DNA of 20,502 nt, taken from contig CAYSDI010000065.1 in NCBI GenBank assembly GCA_964429745.1, positions 1 through 20,502 on the forward strand, read 5' to 3'. Within the stretch, counting starts at the first letter, position 1. Each line of letters opens with the position of its first letter. The stretch is from WGOA01 sp964429745. Lineage in GTDB: Bacteria > Bacteroidota > Bacteroidia > Chitinophagales > BACL12. Both the position numbers and the translations under genes were made by a program. The notes under the pieces are model-generated. The model was given only the letters and a program-made list of their open reading frames with translations, ran no database searches and was not told the DNA's origin. Positions 1 through 7,275 of the stretch are shown here, in pieces.

Positions 1-39
1 GCTTTTTTCGTCAGCTTTTCTTGTCAGCTTTTCTTGTCG
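1..39. repeat. Three tandem copies of a 13-bp unit
   Basis: Positions 1-13, 14-26 and 27-39 are successive copies of a unit close to GCTTTTCTTGTCA. Copy 2 matches it exactly, copy 3 differs only in the last base, and copy 1 differs at two central bases. The array reaches the window edge and may continue. Because 13 is not a multiple of 3, each copy is read in a different frame if the region is coding. Confidence 0.85.
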
Positions 40-57
40 GAAAACTGGCGGGTTCAT
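1..57 (-). CDS. Possible start of a leftward gene, cut by the window edge
   Basis: On the minus strand an ATG at 57 opens 19 codons that stay open to the window edge. The peptide begins MNPPVFRQEKL and is rich in Lys, Arg and Glu. GGAG lies just upstream of the ATG. A promoter-like pair (TTG, 18 nt, TATCTTCG) sits 17-45 nt upstream, in the right place to give a very short leader. Most of this stretch consists of three 13-bp tandem repeats, so the N-terminus would be repeat-encoded. The product cannot be identified from 19 residues. The call rests on the start signals and on divergence from alaS. Confidence 0.35.
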   Translation of the reverse strand, partial: MNPPVFRQEKLTRKADEKS

Positions 58-73
58 CACTCCGGAATGGCTA

Positions 74-102
74 CGAAGATAAACACCGGGCGTTAATAGC
101 AA
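74..102 (-). promoter_or_regulatory. Bacteroidota-type promoter for the leftward partial gene
   Basis: On the minus strand a TTG (complement of 100-102) is followed after 18 nt by TATCTTCG (complement of 74-81). This fits the Bacteroidota pattern of TTG, about 17-23 nt, then TAnnTTTG, with one mismatch in the -7 box. Transcription would start near position 68, leaving a leader of roughly 11 nt before the ATG at 57. Confidence 0.4.
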
Positions 103-138
103 GATTCACCTTTTCCACAAGTTTCCCCCCGATAATTC

Positions 139-2784
139 ATGGAGTCCCAAGCCATTAGACAAGCCTTCCTCGACTTTTTCCGCAGCAAGGGTCATGACAT
201 TGTGGCCTCTGCGCCGATCGTTGTGCAGCACGATCCTACGCTATTGTTTACTAACGCCGGGATGAACCCCTTCAAGGACATCTTTCTGGGTAACCGCGAG
301 GCGGTGGAAAAGCGGGTGGCCGATACCCAAAAGTGTTTGCGGGTTTCCGGAAAACACAACGATCTGGAGGAAGTGGGAGTAGATACCTACCACCACACCA
401 TGTTCGAAATGCTGGGCAACTGGTCTTTTGGGGATTACTTTAAAACCGAAGCCATTGATTGGGCGTGGGAATTGCTCACGTCCGTATACAGCATTGATCC
501 GGACCGCATCTACGTGACGGTGTTTGCCGGTGACCAGACTGATAAGCTCGCCCCCGACGATGAGGCGGCGCAATTGTGGGCAAAACACCTTCCCCCTAAC
601 CGCATTTTGCCTTTCAACAAAAAGGACAATTTTTGGGAAATGGGCGATACTGGGCCCTGCGGCCCTTGCAGCGAATTGCACGTGGACATGCGCAACGAGG
701 CTGATCGTCAGGCCATTAACGGGGCTACGCTGGTCAACAACGACCATCCGCAGGTCATTGAAATCTGGAACTTGGTATTCATTCAGTTCAATCGCAGTGC
801 CGACGGCAGCCTGCACGATCTGCCGGCGCGGCACGTGGATACGGGCATGGGATTCGAGCGCCTAAGCATGGTGCTGCAGAACGTGCAAAGCTCCTACGAC
901 ACGGATGTGTTTGCACCCTTGCTGCGCGAATTGGAGCACATCAGCGGGCGGCGTTACGCCACTGATCCCAAGACCGATATCGCTATGCGGGTTATCGTGG
1001 ACCATATCCGGGCAGTTTCGTTCACCATTGCTGATGGCCAGTTGCCAAGCAATACCGGAGCAGGTTACGTGATTCGCCGGATTCTGCGCCGCGCGGTCCG
1101 CTACGGCTACAGTTACCTGGGCCTGGACGAGCCGTTTTTGCATCGTTTGGTGCCCGTTTTGGCGGCGCAATTGAAAGACGCTTTCCCCGAATTGGCGCAA
1201 CAACAGGATCTGGTCGGGCGGGTCATTCACGAAGAAGAGATCAGTTTTCTGCGCACCCTTTCCGAAGGGTTGAAGCGGCTTGATCACCTGGGCAGGCACT
1301 TGACAGAAACAAGGGCAGGCACCTTGGACGGGGTCACCGCCTTTGAACTCTACGACACCTTTGGTTTTCCGCTTGACCTGACGCGTCTTGTGGCTGCAGA
1401 GAAAGGGTTGCAGGTGGACGAAGCGGGATTCGAACAGGAAATGGCCGCACAGAAGGCCCGTTCGCGCTCCGCCGCAGAATCAGAAACGTCCGACTGGGTG
1501 AGGCTGCAGGCCAACGTACCCATGCAATTCGTGGGCTACGACCAATTGGAGTCAGCAGCCCGGTTGGTCATGTACCGCCAGGTGGAGCACAAAAAAAAGG
1601 TTTCCTACCAGTTGGTGCTGGACCGCACGCCTTTCTACGCAGAGAGCGGGGGCCAGATCGGCGACCAGGGTACCTTGAAAATTGGCGCCGAGGTATTGGA
1701 TGTGTTGGATACCCGCAAGGAGAACGACCTGACCATTCACCTGGTAGAGAAACTGCCCGCTCAGCCGGAAGCTACCATTCACGCGGCCGTGGACTGCGAT
1801 CGGCGGTCTCTGATCGCGGCGAACCACTCAGCCACGCACTTGCTTCACGCAGCACTTAAAGCTGTTTTGGGCAACCACGTAGCGCAAAAAGGCTCTTATG
1901 TGGGCCCGGACCGCCTGCGTTTTGACTTCAGCCATTTCAGCAAGCTCAGCGCCGACGAAGTGGCCCGCGTAGAGCGTATTGTCAACGCCCGTATCCGAGC
2001 GGACATCGCCCTGGACGAGCGCCGCGAGGTACCCATGGAGGAGGCCATAACCATGGGGGCCACCGCGCTTTTCGGCGAGAAGTACGGCGATCGCGTGCGG
2101 GTCATCACCTTTGACCCTGCGTTTAGCCGGGAGCTCTGCGGGGGAACCCATGTTCGGGCTACGGGCAACATTGGCGCGTTTAAAATTGTGGCGGAAGCTG
2201 CCGTTGCGGCGGGCATCCGGCGCATGGAAGCCATTACCGGCCCGGCCGTAGAGGTCTGGATGGAAGAGCGTTTAGCCTTGGTCGCCAACCTGGGCGACTT
2301 GCTCAAAACGCCAGACCTGGTCAAAGGTGTTCAAAAACTGCAGGAGGAGAATGCCGGCCTGCGCAAGTTGGCGGGCGAAGGGGCCCAGGTGCAATTGGCC
2401 CAACTCCGCAACAAACTCCGGGCTTCAGCCACCGAACGCGACGGCATCCAGTGGATTCAGGGCGTGGTAGACGTGGCGGATGCGGAGGCACTCAAATCGC
2501 TGTCGTACGAGTTGCGGCAGGATCACCCCCGGACAGCCATTGTGTTGGGCGCGGAGCTCGATGGCAAGGCGCTGCTCAGCATCATGCTCAGCGACGCGCT
2601 GGTGCAGCACCAAGGATGGAATGCCGCCCAAAGTATTCGCGAGGCCGCCCGGAGCATTCAGGGGGGCGGGGGGGGACAACCCTTTTACGCCACAGCCGGC
2701 GGCAAAAAGCCCGAGGGCTTGGCGGCTGCCGTTCAGGCCGCGGTTAATCACTTGCAAGAAACAAAGGCAACTGCTTCAAAATGA
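139..2784 (+). CDS. alaS: Alanine--tRNA ligase
   Basis: Class II synthetase that charges tRNA-Ala in the cytoplasm. The 881 residues match the normal bacterial length. The N-terminal catalytic core is clear, with the MFEMLGNWSFGDY motif at about 88-100 and a GDTGPCGPCSE segment near 170-180. The editing domain carries its metal-binding residues: HSATH at 563-567 and CGGTH with C667 and H671. The C-terminal C-Ala part holds a glycine run at 842-846 followed by QPFYATAGGK, as in other AlaRS proteins. The ATG at 139 gives the usual start (MESQAIRQAFLDFF) with no Shine-Dalgarno. The TGA stop overlaps the ATG of the next gene, so the two are probably translationally coupled. The glycine run is encoded by a long G-tract. 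Confidence 0.98.
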   Translation: MESQAIRQAFLDFFRSKGHDIVASAPIVVQHDPTLLFTNAGMNPFKDIFLGNREAVEKRVADTQKCLRVSGKHNDLEEVGVDTYHHTMFEMLGNWSFGDYFKTEAIDWAWELLTSVYSIDPDRIYVTVFAGDQTDKLAPDDEAAQLWAKHLPPNRILPFNKKDNFWEMGDTGPCGPCSELHVDMRNEADRQAINGATLVNNDHPQVIEIWNLVFIQFNRSADGSLHDLPARHVDTGMGFERLSMVLQNVQSSYDTDVFAPLLRELEHISGRRYATDPKTDIAMRVIVDHIRAVSFTIADGQLPSNTGAGYVIRRILRRAVRYGYSYLGLDEPFLHRLVPVLAAQLKDAFPELAQQQDLVGRVIHEEEISFLRTLSEGLKRLDHLGRHLTETRAGTLDGVTAFELYDTFGFPLDLTRLVAAEKGLQVDEAGFEQEMAAQKARSRSAAESETSDWVRLQANVPMQFVGYDQLESAARLVMYRQVEHKKKVSYQLVLDRTPFYAESGGQIGDQGTLKIGAEVLDVLDTRKENDLTIHLVEKLPAQPEATIHAAVDCDRRSLIAANHSATHLLHAALKAVLGNHVAQKGSYVGPDRLRFDFSHFSKLSADEVARVERIVNARIRADIALDERREVPMEEAITMGATALFGEKYGDRVRVITFDPAFSRELCGGTHVRATGNIGAFKIVAEAAVAAGIRRMEAITGPAVEVWMEERLALVANLGDLLKTPDLVKGVQKLQEENAGLRKLAGEGAQVQLAQLRNKLRASATERDGIQWIQGVVDVADAEALKSLSYELRQDHPRTAIVLGAELDGKALLSIMLSDALVQHQGWNAAQSIREAARSIQGGGGGQPFYATAGGKKPEGLAAAVQAAVNHLQETKATASK
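2661..2675 (+). repeat. G-tract (G6-C-G8) inside alaS
   Basis: Fourteen of fifteen bases are G, with a single C at 2667. The tract encodes the conserved glycine run of the C-Ala domain, so its presence is explained by the protein. It is still a possible slippage or sequencing-error site. Confidence 0.9.
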
Positions 2785-3965
2785 GATTATTATTGCTTTT
2801 TGCTTTAAGCTTTAGTTTAATAGTTGCCGGCATCCTATCCCCCGGATGTAGTGGGGGCGCAGCCCTGTCAACGGTAGCCCCGGAGAACTATTGGGTGCAG
2901 GTTGAATGGCCGGAAGCTGCCGGCCAGTCGGTGCAATTGTTCCAGGTGCGCTACAACCGGCCGCTGCAGAAAACGCGCATTCTGCTCGATTCAGGCTCGG
3001 TCGATTCCAAAGGCGTGCTCTTGCTGGAGGGCAATTTGACGGAGGCAATATTGGCCGAACTGGTCGTCGGTTCACAGGGCGTTCCGGTGGTATTGGAGCC
3101 CGGTAAACCCTACCGGCTGGGTCCATCCGAGGAGGATCCCAAAACCCTGGTTTGGAAGTTTCCAACGGATGCAGATCGGTTGCGCCGGTTGAGCGCGGGT
3201 TGGCAGGACCAATACAACCAGCTTGCCGCGATGGGACTGGCTTACGAAAAAGCGCTCCAAGGCAATCGGGTCCCGGCGCTGGACAGCCTTCGCCGCTTGC
3301 GCGAAGACGGGGCAACCCGGTATTGGCAGAGCATTCGCGATTTGGTGGACAGCACGGCTAATCCGCTGTTGGGCTATTTCGCCGTAGAGTCGCTGGACTG
3401 GCCGAGCAATTTCGACGTGATCCGCGCCTTCTCCAACAAGATGATCGGTCAGGTGCCCAACTCGGTATACGCCCGCGATTTGCAGGACCGAATTGTGCAG
3501 TGGGAGGCCAAAATGCAAAACCAGCAGTCCGGATTAAATCTGGTGGGCCGACCCGCTCCCGAGCTGACTGGCACCACCGCGGATGGCCGTATGATCCGGC
3601 TTTCGGACCTCAAGGGTCAAGTGGTCCTGGTAGATTTCTGGGCTTCGTGGTGTGCCCCTTGCCGGCGGGAGAATCCGAACCTGGTGGAGCAGTACCGCCG
3701 CTATTCCAACCGCGGGTTCACGGTCTTCAGCGTTTCGCTGGATCGCGAAGCGGAGGCTTGGACCACAGCGATTGCCGCCGACAGCCTCGTTTGGTCAAAC
3801 CACGTCCGGGAAGCGGATTTCGGAGGCCCAATGAGCACCGCCTATGGCGTTGCCGCCATTCCCGCTGGCTTCCTGGTCAATGCCCAAGGCACAGTGGAGG
3901 CCCAAAACCTGGAATTGCGCGGCGAAAATCTGGTCCGGCGGTTGGAACTTATCCTGGGTCCTTAA
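2781..3965 (+). CDS. TlpA-family thioredoxin-like lipoprotein
   Basis: A 394-residue periplasm-facing disulfide reductase of the TlpA/ResA type. The N-terminus is a signal peptide ending in a lipobox-like LSPGC, with Cys23 as the predicted lipidation site. Residues about 30-240 form a poorly conserved domain such as commonly precedes TlpA in Bacteroidota (DUF4369-like; family membership not tested). The thioredoxin domain begins near 253 (VGRPAPELTGTTADG). It has the active site WCAPC, with Cys291 and Cys294, and the cis-proline loop AAIPAG at Pro361. The start codon overlaps the alaS stop (ATGA), so this looks like a two-gene operon. The substrate is unknown. Family members reduce cytochrome c maturation partners or other exported thiol proteins. 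Confidence 0.9.
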   Translation: MRLLLLFALSFSLIVAGILSPGCSGGAALSTVAPENYWVQVEWPEAAGQSVQLFQVRYNRPLQKTRILLDSGSVDSKGVLLLEGNLTEAILAELVVGSQGVPVVLEPGKPYRLGPSEEDPKTLVWKFPTDADRLRRLSAGWQDQYNQLAAMGLAYEKALQGNRVPALDSLRRLREDGATRYWQSIRDLVDSTANPLLGYFAVESLDWPSNFDVIRAFSNKMIGQVPNSVYARDLQDRIVQWEAKMQNQQSGLNLVGRPAPELTGTTADGRMIRLSDLKGQVVLVDFWASWCAPCRRENPNLVEQYRRYSNRGFTVFSVSLDREAEAWTTAIAADSLVWSNHVREADFGGPMSTAYGVAAIPAGFLVNAQGTVEAQNLELRGENLVRRLELILGP

Positions 3966-3996
3966 GTGTCCGAACTATCGGAGCAAATCGTGGAAG

Positions 3997-4215
3997 GTGG
4001 CCGCAGACTTCCAGTCCTTTAACGAGAAGCTTCAATTTAACGACCTGGACAATCCCGATTTTGTACTGGGCGACGTGCTGGAAGAACACAATTTGAAGAG
4101 CATTAACCGTCGTTGCTTTGTGCAGCCGCTTTTTGATGATCTCGAAGCGGACATTGTAGCCGCCCCCAACATCAAAACGCATTGCTTGCATCCGGAAGAG
4201 GATGTCCCAGCTTAA
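3997..4215 (+). CDS. Doubtful small ORF, unknown function
   Basis: A GTG at 3997, preceded by a purine-rich GGAAG, opens 72 codons to a TAA at 4215. The product is acidic (many Asp and Glu), has two cysteines, and shows no signal peptide or motif I recognise. Codon choice looks compatible with coding, but there is no ATG and an opposing minus-strand frame is also open over most of the stretch. It begins 31 nt after the thioredoxin lipoprotein stop, so it could be a third gene of that operon, a decayed gene remnant, or chance. Confidence 0.25.
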   Translation: MAADFQSFNEKLQFNDLDNPDFVLGDVLEEHNLKSINRRCFVQPLFDDLEADIVAAPNIKTHCLHPEEDVPA

Positions 4216-4229
4216 CCCCCACCCATTTT

Positions 4230-4251
4230 CAACAAAGGGCTTCTTTTGTTG
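4230..4251. other. Hairpin, 7-bp stem with 8-nt loop
   Basis: CAACAAA at 4230-4236 pairs perfectly with TTTGTTG at 4245-4251. It lies 15 nt after the doubtful ORF and 20 nt before a terminator-like hairpin. The stem is A/T-rich and has no T-tract, so it is not a classic terminator by itself. Confidence 0.45.
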
Positions 4252-4270
4252 GGTGAATGGCCGCTTTCAA

Positions 4271-4289
4271 GGGTTCAACCCGATTTTTT
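4271..4289 (+). terminator. Terminator-like hairpin with T-tract
   Basis: GGGTTCAACCC at 4271-4281 folds into a short stem (4 bp, 3-nt loop) and is followed by a run of six T at 4284-4289. It would end rightward transcription from alaS and the thioredoxin lipoprotein gene. The stem is short, so efficiency is uncertain. Confidence 0.4.
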
Positions 4290-4352
4290 GATTATCATGC
4301 AGGTTCATTCGTCCACCCTGCTTCAGGGTGAACAGTTAACCCAAGCCTCCTG

Positions 4353-4634
4353 ATGAGCCGCAAAGAAATCTTAGAAGAACTGCTGCAACACCTGCAGTCT
4401 GACCTGAACCTTACTCCAGAGCAGAGCACAAGTTTAAAAGGACTTGTCCAAACGCACATGGAGCAGCGCAAGGCCTTGCGCACCCGTTTTGGCGACGACA
4501 AAGCCGGCCGAAAAGAGGCGGTTAAACCGCTCAACAAACAATTGCGCACAGACATCGGTTCCCTGCTGGATGCCCGCCAGCAAGGCATTTTCCAGGAGAA
4601 AAAAGATACGTACAAAGAGATGCTTCGGGACTGA
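4353..4634 (+). CDS. Small charged helical protein, LTxxQ-like
   Basis: A 93-residue protein starting MSRKEILEELLQHLQSD. It appears entirely helical and strongly charged, with no signal peptide, membrane segment or cysteine. The stretch LNLTPEQSTSLKGLV near residues 19-33 resembles the LTxxQ motif of Spy/CpxP-type proteins. The rest, with repeated Lys, Arg and Glu and a late EKKDTYKEMLR, fits the same kind of antiparallel helical hairpin. Known Spy/CpxP proteins are exported, and this one has no visible export signal, so the relationship is only suggestive. It follows the terminator-like hairpin at 4271-4289 and converges on purM. The opposing minus-strand frame here has a less protein-like composition. 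Confidence 0.65.
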   Translation: MSRKEILEELLQHLQSDLNLTPEQSTSLKGLVQTHMEQRKALRTRFGDDKAGRKEAVKPLNKQLRTDIGSLLDARQQGIFQEKKDTYKEMLRD

Positions 4635-4657
4635 CAACGCGTCGCGGCTTGCAGGGC

Positions 4658-4679
4658 GGCAGCATTTCTTGATACTGCC
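4658..4679. terminator. Hairpin between convergent genes
   Basis: GGCAG at 4658-4662 pairs with CTGCC at 4675-4679 around a 12-nt loop. It lies in the 70-nt gap where the small LTxxQ-like gene and purM converge, so it could act in both directions. There is no clear T-tract, and the call rests mainly on position. Confidence 0.25.
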
Positions 4680-4704
4680 AATTAGCCTTGCGCCATAATC
4701 GCCC

Positions 4705-6000
4705 TTAGCGGTACACAAATTCACCGTAGGGACCCTTGACCACGACTTCTGAAGCATCGGAAGTCGGGGCCACTTCGGTGTAGCCCGCAATTTGTGCTTC
4801 AATGTTCCAACGGCTGGCCAACCGGACAAAGTCTTCGGCTGCCTGGGGTTCCACGTAACATTCCAGACGCTGTCCCATATTGAATACGCGGTACATGTCG
4901 GTCCAGGGGGTGCCGCTGGCTTGCTGGATCAGGCGAAATAGCGGCGGGGCAGCAAACAAGTTTTCCTTGACCACGCGAACCCCGCGCAAGAAATGAAGCA
5001 CCTTGGTTTGTCCCCCGCCAGTGGTGTGAATGAGGCCCTGCAAAGCTGGTCGGAGGTGCTGGAATACTTCGCGCAAAAAGGGCAGGTAGGTTCGGGTGGG
5101 GGATAGCACCAACCGACCCATATCAAGATCGCTTAAATCCGGATCGCCGGGTTTGGTGGGAACCGGATCGGTGAGTCGGTAGGGTCCGGCATACACGAGA
5201 TCGGCTTGCGTGGCCGGGTCAAAACTCTCCGGATACTTCTGGCGGTATTCGGGGTTAAAAAGGTCATGGCGTGCGGACGTGAGCCCGTTGCTGCCCATGC
5301 CGCCGTTGTACTGCGTTTCGTAACTGGCTTGACCCGAGGAAGACAAGACCACAAGAGCAGCTCCAGGCTTGATTTCGTTGACAAAAACACCGTTCCGGCG
5401 CAAGCGGGCAAAGGCCGTAAAGCCCACATCGGCTGTGCGGACGATATCCCCTACATCAGCTGTTTCGCCCCCGCCGTGGTGAATGGCCACCCCCAGATCG
5501 CTCATCTGATCCAGGAAGGCGGTGGTGCCGTTGATGAGCGCCGCGAGCACTTCGCCCGGAATCAAATGCTTGTTGCGACCAATGGTGGACGAGATCAAAA
5601 ACGGGCCGGTGGCCCCTGCGCAGGCCATGTCGTCCAGGTTCATGACCAGCGCATCCTGAGCGATGCCCGCCCAAACATCTAAATTGCCGGTTTCGCGCCA
5701 ATAGCAATAAGCCAGCGACGTTTTTGTTCCGGCCGTGTCAGCGTGCAGGATGTTGGCAAAATCCGGGTCACCGCCCGCAGCATCGGGCAGAATTTTACAA
5801 AATGCGTTGGGAAACAGCCCTTTGTCCAGGTGTCGAATGGCCTGGTGGACTTCGGATTTGCTGGCAGAAACTCCCCGTTGGTCGTAGCGGTCAGCGGAAG
5901 AAGGACTTTGCGAGGACTTTGGTGTAGACGTCATGGAGGCGGAACGCGGGGCTTGGAGCCCAGTGCGAAGATACAAAGGGCTATTCCTTTGGGTGCTCAT
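4705..6000 (-). CDS. purM: Phosphoribosylformylglycinamidine cyclo-ligase (AIR synthetase)
   Basis: Catalyses the ATP-dependent closure of FGAM to AIR, the fifth step of purine synthesis, in the cytoplasm. The 431-residue sequence matches the longer Bacteroidota form of PurM. Conserved stretches include YDQRGVSASK (from about residue 39), HADTAGTKTSLAY, GIAQDALVMNLDDMACAG, GGGETADVGDIVRT, GMGSNGLTSARHDLF and VFNMGQRLE. I chose the ATG at 6000 because it lies 9 nt after the stop of the upstream desaturase gene, with GAGG in the gap. An in-frame ATG at 5934 would remove a 22-residue, apparently disordered extension and is a fair alternative. Position suggests co-transcription with the desaturase gene. 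Confidence 0.93.
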   Translation of the reverse strand: MSTQRNSPLYLRTGLQAPRSASMTSTPKSSQSPSSADRYDQRGVSASKSEVHQAIRHLDKGLFPNAFCKILPDAAGGDPDFANILHADTAGTKTSLAYCYWRETGNLDVWAGIAQDALVMNLDDMACAGATGPFLISSTIGRNKHLIPGEVLAALINGTTAFLDQMSDLGVAIHHGGGETADVGDIVRTADVGFTAFARLRRNGVFVNEIKPGAALVVLSSSGQASYETQYNGGMGSNGLTSARHDLFNPEYRQKYPESFDPATQADLVYAGPYRLTDPVPTKPGDPDLSDLDMGRLVLSPTRTYLPFLREVFQHLRPALQGLIHTTGGGQTKVLHFLRGVRVVKENLFAAPPLFRLIQQASGTPWTDMYRVFNMGQRLECYVEPQAAEDFVRLASRWNIEAQIAGYTEVAPTSDASEVVVKGPYGEFVYR

Positions 6001-6009
6001 CCAATACCC

Positions 6010-7227
6010 TCACGCGATTCGTGTGCGCAGAACAAACCAGGAAACGAGTACCAAGAAGCCAGTCAGGGAAGCTGTCAGCATGACTGTAAACCACGGAGTG
6101 TAATTGGTAAAATAGAGCGAATTGAGGCTCAATACGACCAGGATCAGCCGGAGGATTTCAGCGCCCCGAACCCAAGGCTTCTGCTCCATGATGGCGCCGA
6201 CAATCATCGTGGACACGATGATGACACCCAGAAAAAGCACCTGATAGAACACGCCGATTTCGGCAAAAAAGGTCATGTAGGCGACCAAACCCAGGGTAAT
6301 GAGGACAAACTGCGCCAATAAGTAGCCGTTTAGTGCTTCGGCGGCATGTGCGTTGAATTTGGGTTTCTCGGGCTCAACGGGTGGTGGTGCCTGGTAGCCA
6401 CCCAGTTCCGCGGGCAGCCAGCCAGGTTTGGCCACGATCATGTAGAGTTTGTCGCGCCAGCGCGTCATGCGTTTCATGGCAGCGCCCATTTCGGCGTAAT
6501 AATGCAGGTTGGCCCAGGTGGGGTTCCAGGAGCGCAGTGGCCGGGTAATGCCGTAGGTGGGTTTCACGCCCTCTTCCTGAAAAGTGCCGAAAAGTCGATC
6601 CCAGACAATGAAAATGGCCGCGTGGTTTTTGTCGATGTATTCCGGGTTAACGCCATGGTGGACCCGGTGGTGGCTGGGCGAGTTAAGCACCCATTCGAAC
6701 CAGCGGGGCATGCGGTTTACTGCCTCGGTATGCACCCAAAACTGGTACAGCGTAATGACGGCACCCGCGGCAAAAAAGATCATGGGATCGAAACCCAGCA
6801 AGGGGATGGGCAGGAAGATGAAAAAGGCCAATAAGTTGTGAAACCAGCTTTGGCGCAGCGCTACCGACAGGTTGTAGTCTTCGCTGGAATGGTGCACGAC
6901 ATGAGCACCCCACAGAAAATTCCAAGCGTGGCTCCAGCGGTGTGCCCAGTAGTAGAAAAGGTCGAAGATGACCAGGCACAATACAAAGGACCAGACCGTT
7001 TGTGGTTGGCGTATAAGAGAAAAATGTTCGTATACGAAAGTGTAAGCTCCAAGCAGCACAAACTTTTGGAAGAGGCTAAACACCTGGCTGCCGATGCCGA
7101 TGTTCAGGTTAGTAATGGCATCGTTGAAGCGATACAACGTGCTCCCCTTCCAGCGGCTGTAAACGTATTCAATGCCAATAGCCAGAAAAAAGAAAGGGAT
7201 AGCAAAGAGGATGTAGACGGGTTCCAT
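6010..7227 (-). CDS. Sterol desaturase / fatty acid hydroxylase family membrane protein
   Basis: A 405-residue integral membrane di-iron oxygenase. The histidine clusters that define the superfamily are all present: HRWSH (His96, His100), HVVHH (His109, His112, His113) and HHRVHH (His186, His187, His190, His191). Hydrophobic segments lie near residues 4-20, 45-67, 80-95, 130-165 and, after a Pro-rich stretch around 285-295, several more at 305-400. The C-terminal membrane region makes it longer than a minimal sterol desaturase and recalls the alkylglycerol monooxygenase-like branch. The substrate (sterol, carotenoid, fatty acid or ether lipid) cannot be read from the sequence. It lies 48 nt after the OmpA lipoprotein gene and 9 nt before purM, in the same direction. 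Confidence 0.88.
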   Translation of the reverse strand: MEPVYILFAIPFFFLAIGIEYVYSRWKGSTLYRFNDAITNLNIGIGSQVFSLFQKFVLLGAYTFVYEHFSLIRQPQTVWSFVLCLVIFDLFYYWAHRWSHAWNFLWGAHVVHHSSEDYNLSVALRQSWFHNLLAFFIFLPIPLLGFDPMIFFAAGAVITLYQFWVHTEAVNRMPRWFEWVLNSPSHHRVHHGVNPEYIDKNHAAIFIVWDRLFGTFQEEGVKPTYGITRPLRSWNPTWANLHYYAEMGAAMKRMTRWRDKLYMIVAKPGWLPAELGGYQAPPPVEPEKPKFNAHAAEALNGYLLAQFVLITLGLVAYMTFFAEIGVFYQVLFLGVIIVSTMIVGAIMEQKPWVRGAEILRLILVVLSLNSLYFTNYTPWFTVMLTASLTGFLVLVSWFVLRTRIA

Positions 7228-7275
7228 GCGTTCAGGTGTTCTGTCTGGAAATTACGGCTTTCCGGGAGAAAAGCC

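Noticed and set aside
3966..4022. In-frame continuation after the thioredoxin lipoprotein stop, 18 codons ending GGRRLPVL, faintly like the start of QueE
   Set aside because: It stops at once, and no QGEG or radical-SAM cysteine motif follows in any frame, so the resemblance is too short to use.
3949..4191. Minus-strand 80-codon frame
   Set aside because: It overlaps the end of the lipoprotein gene, has no start signals and shows no recognisable motif. It looks like the complement of an acidic reading.
4295..4681. Minus-strand 128-codon frame opposite the small helical protein
   Set aside because: Its composition (many Ser, Arg and Cys) is unlike a folded protein, whereas the plus-strand frame gives a coherent LTxxQ-like helical product.
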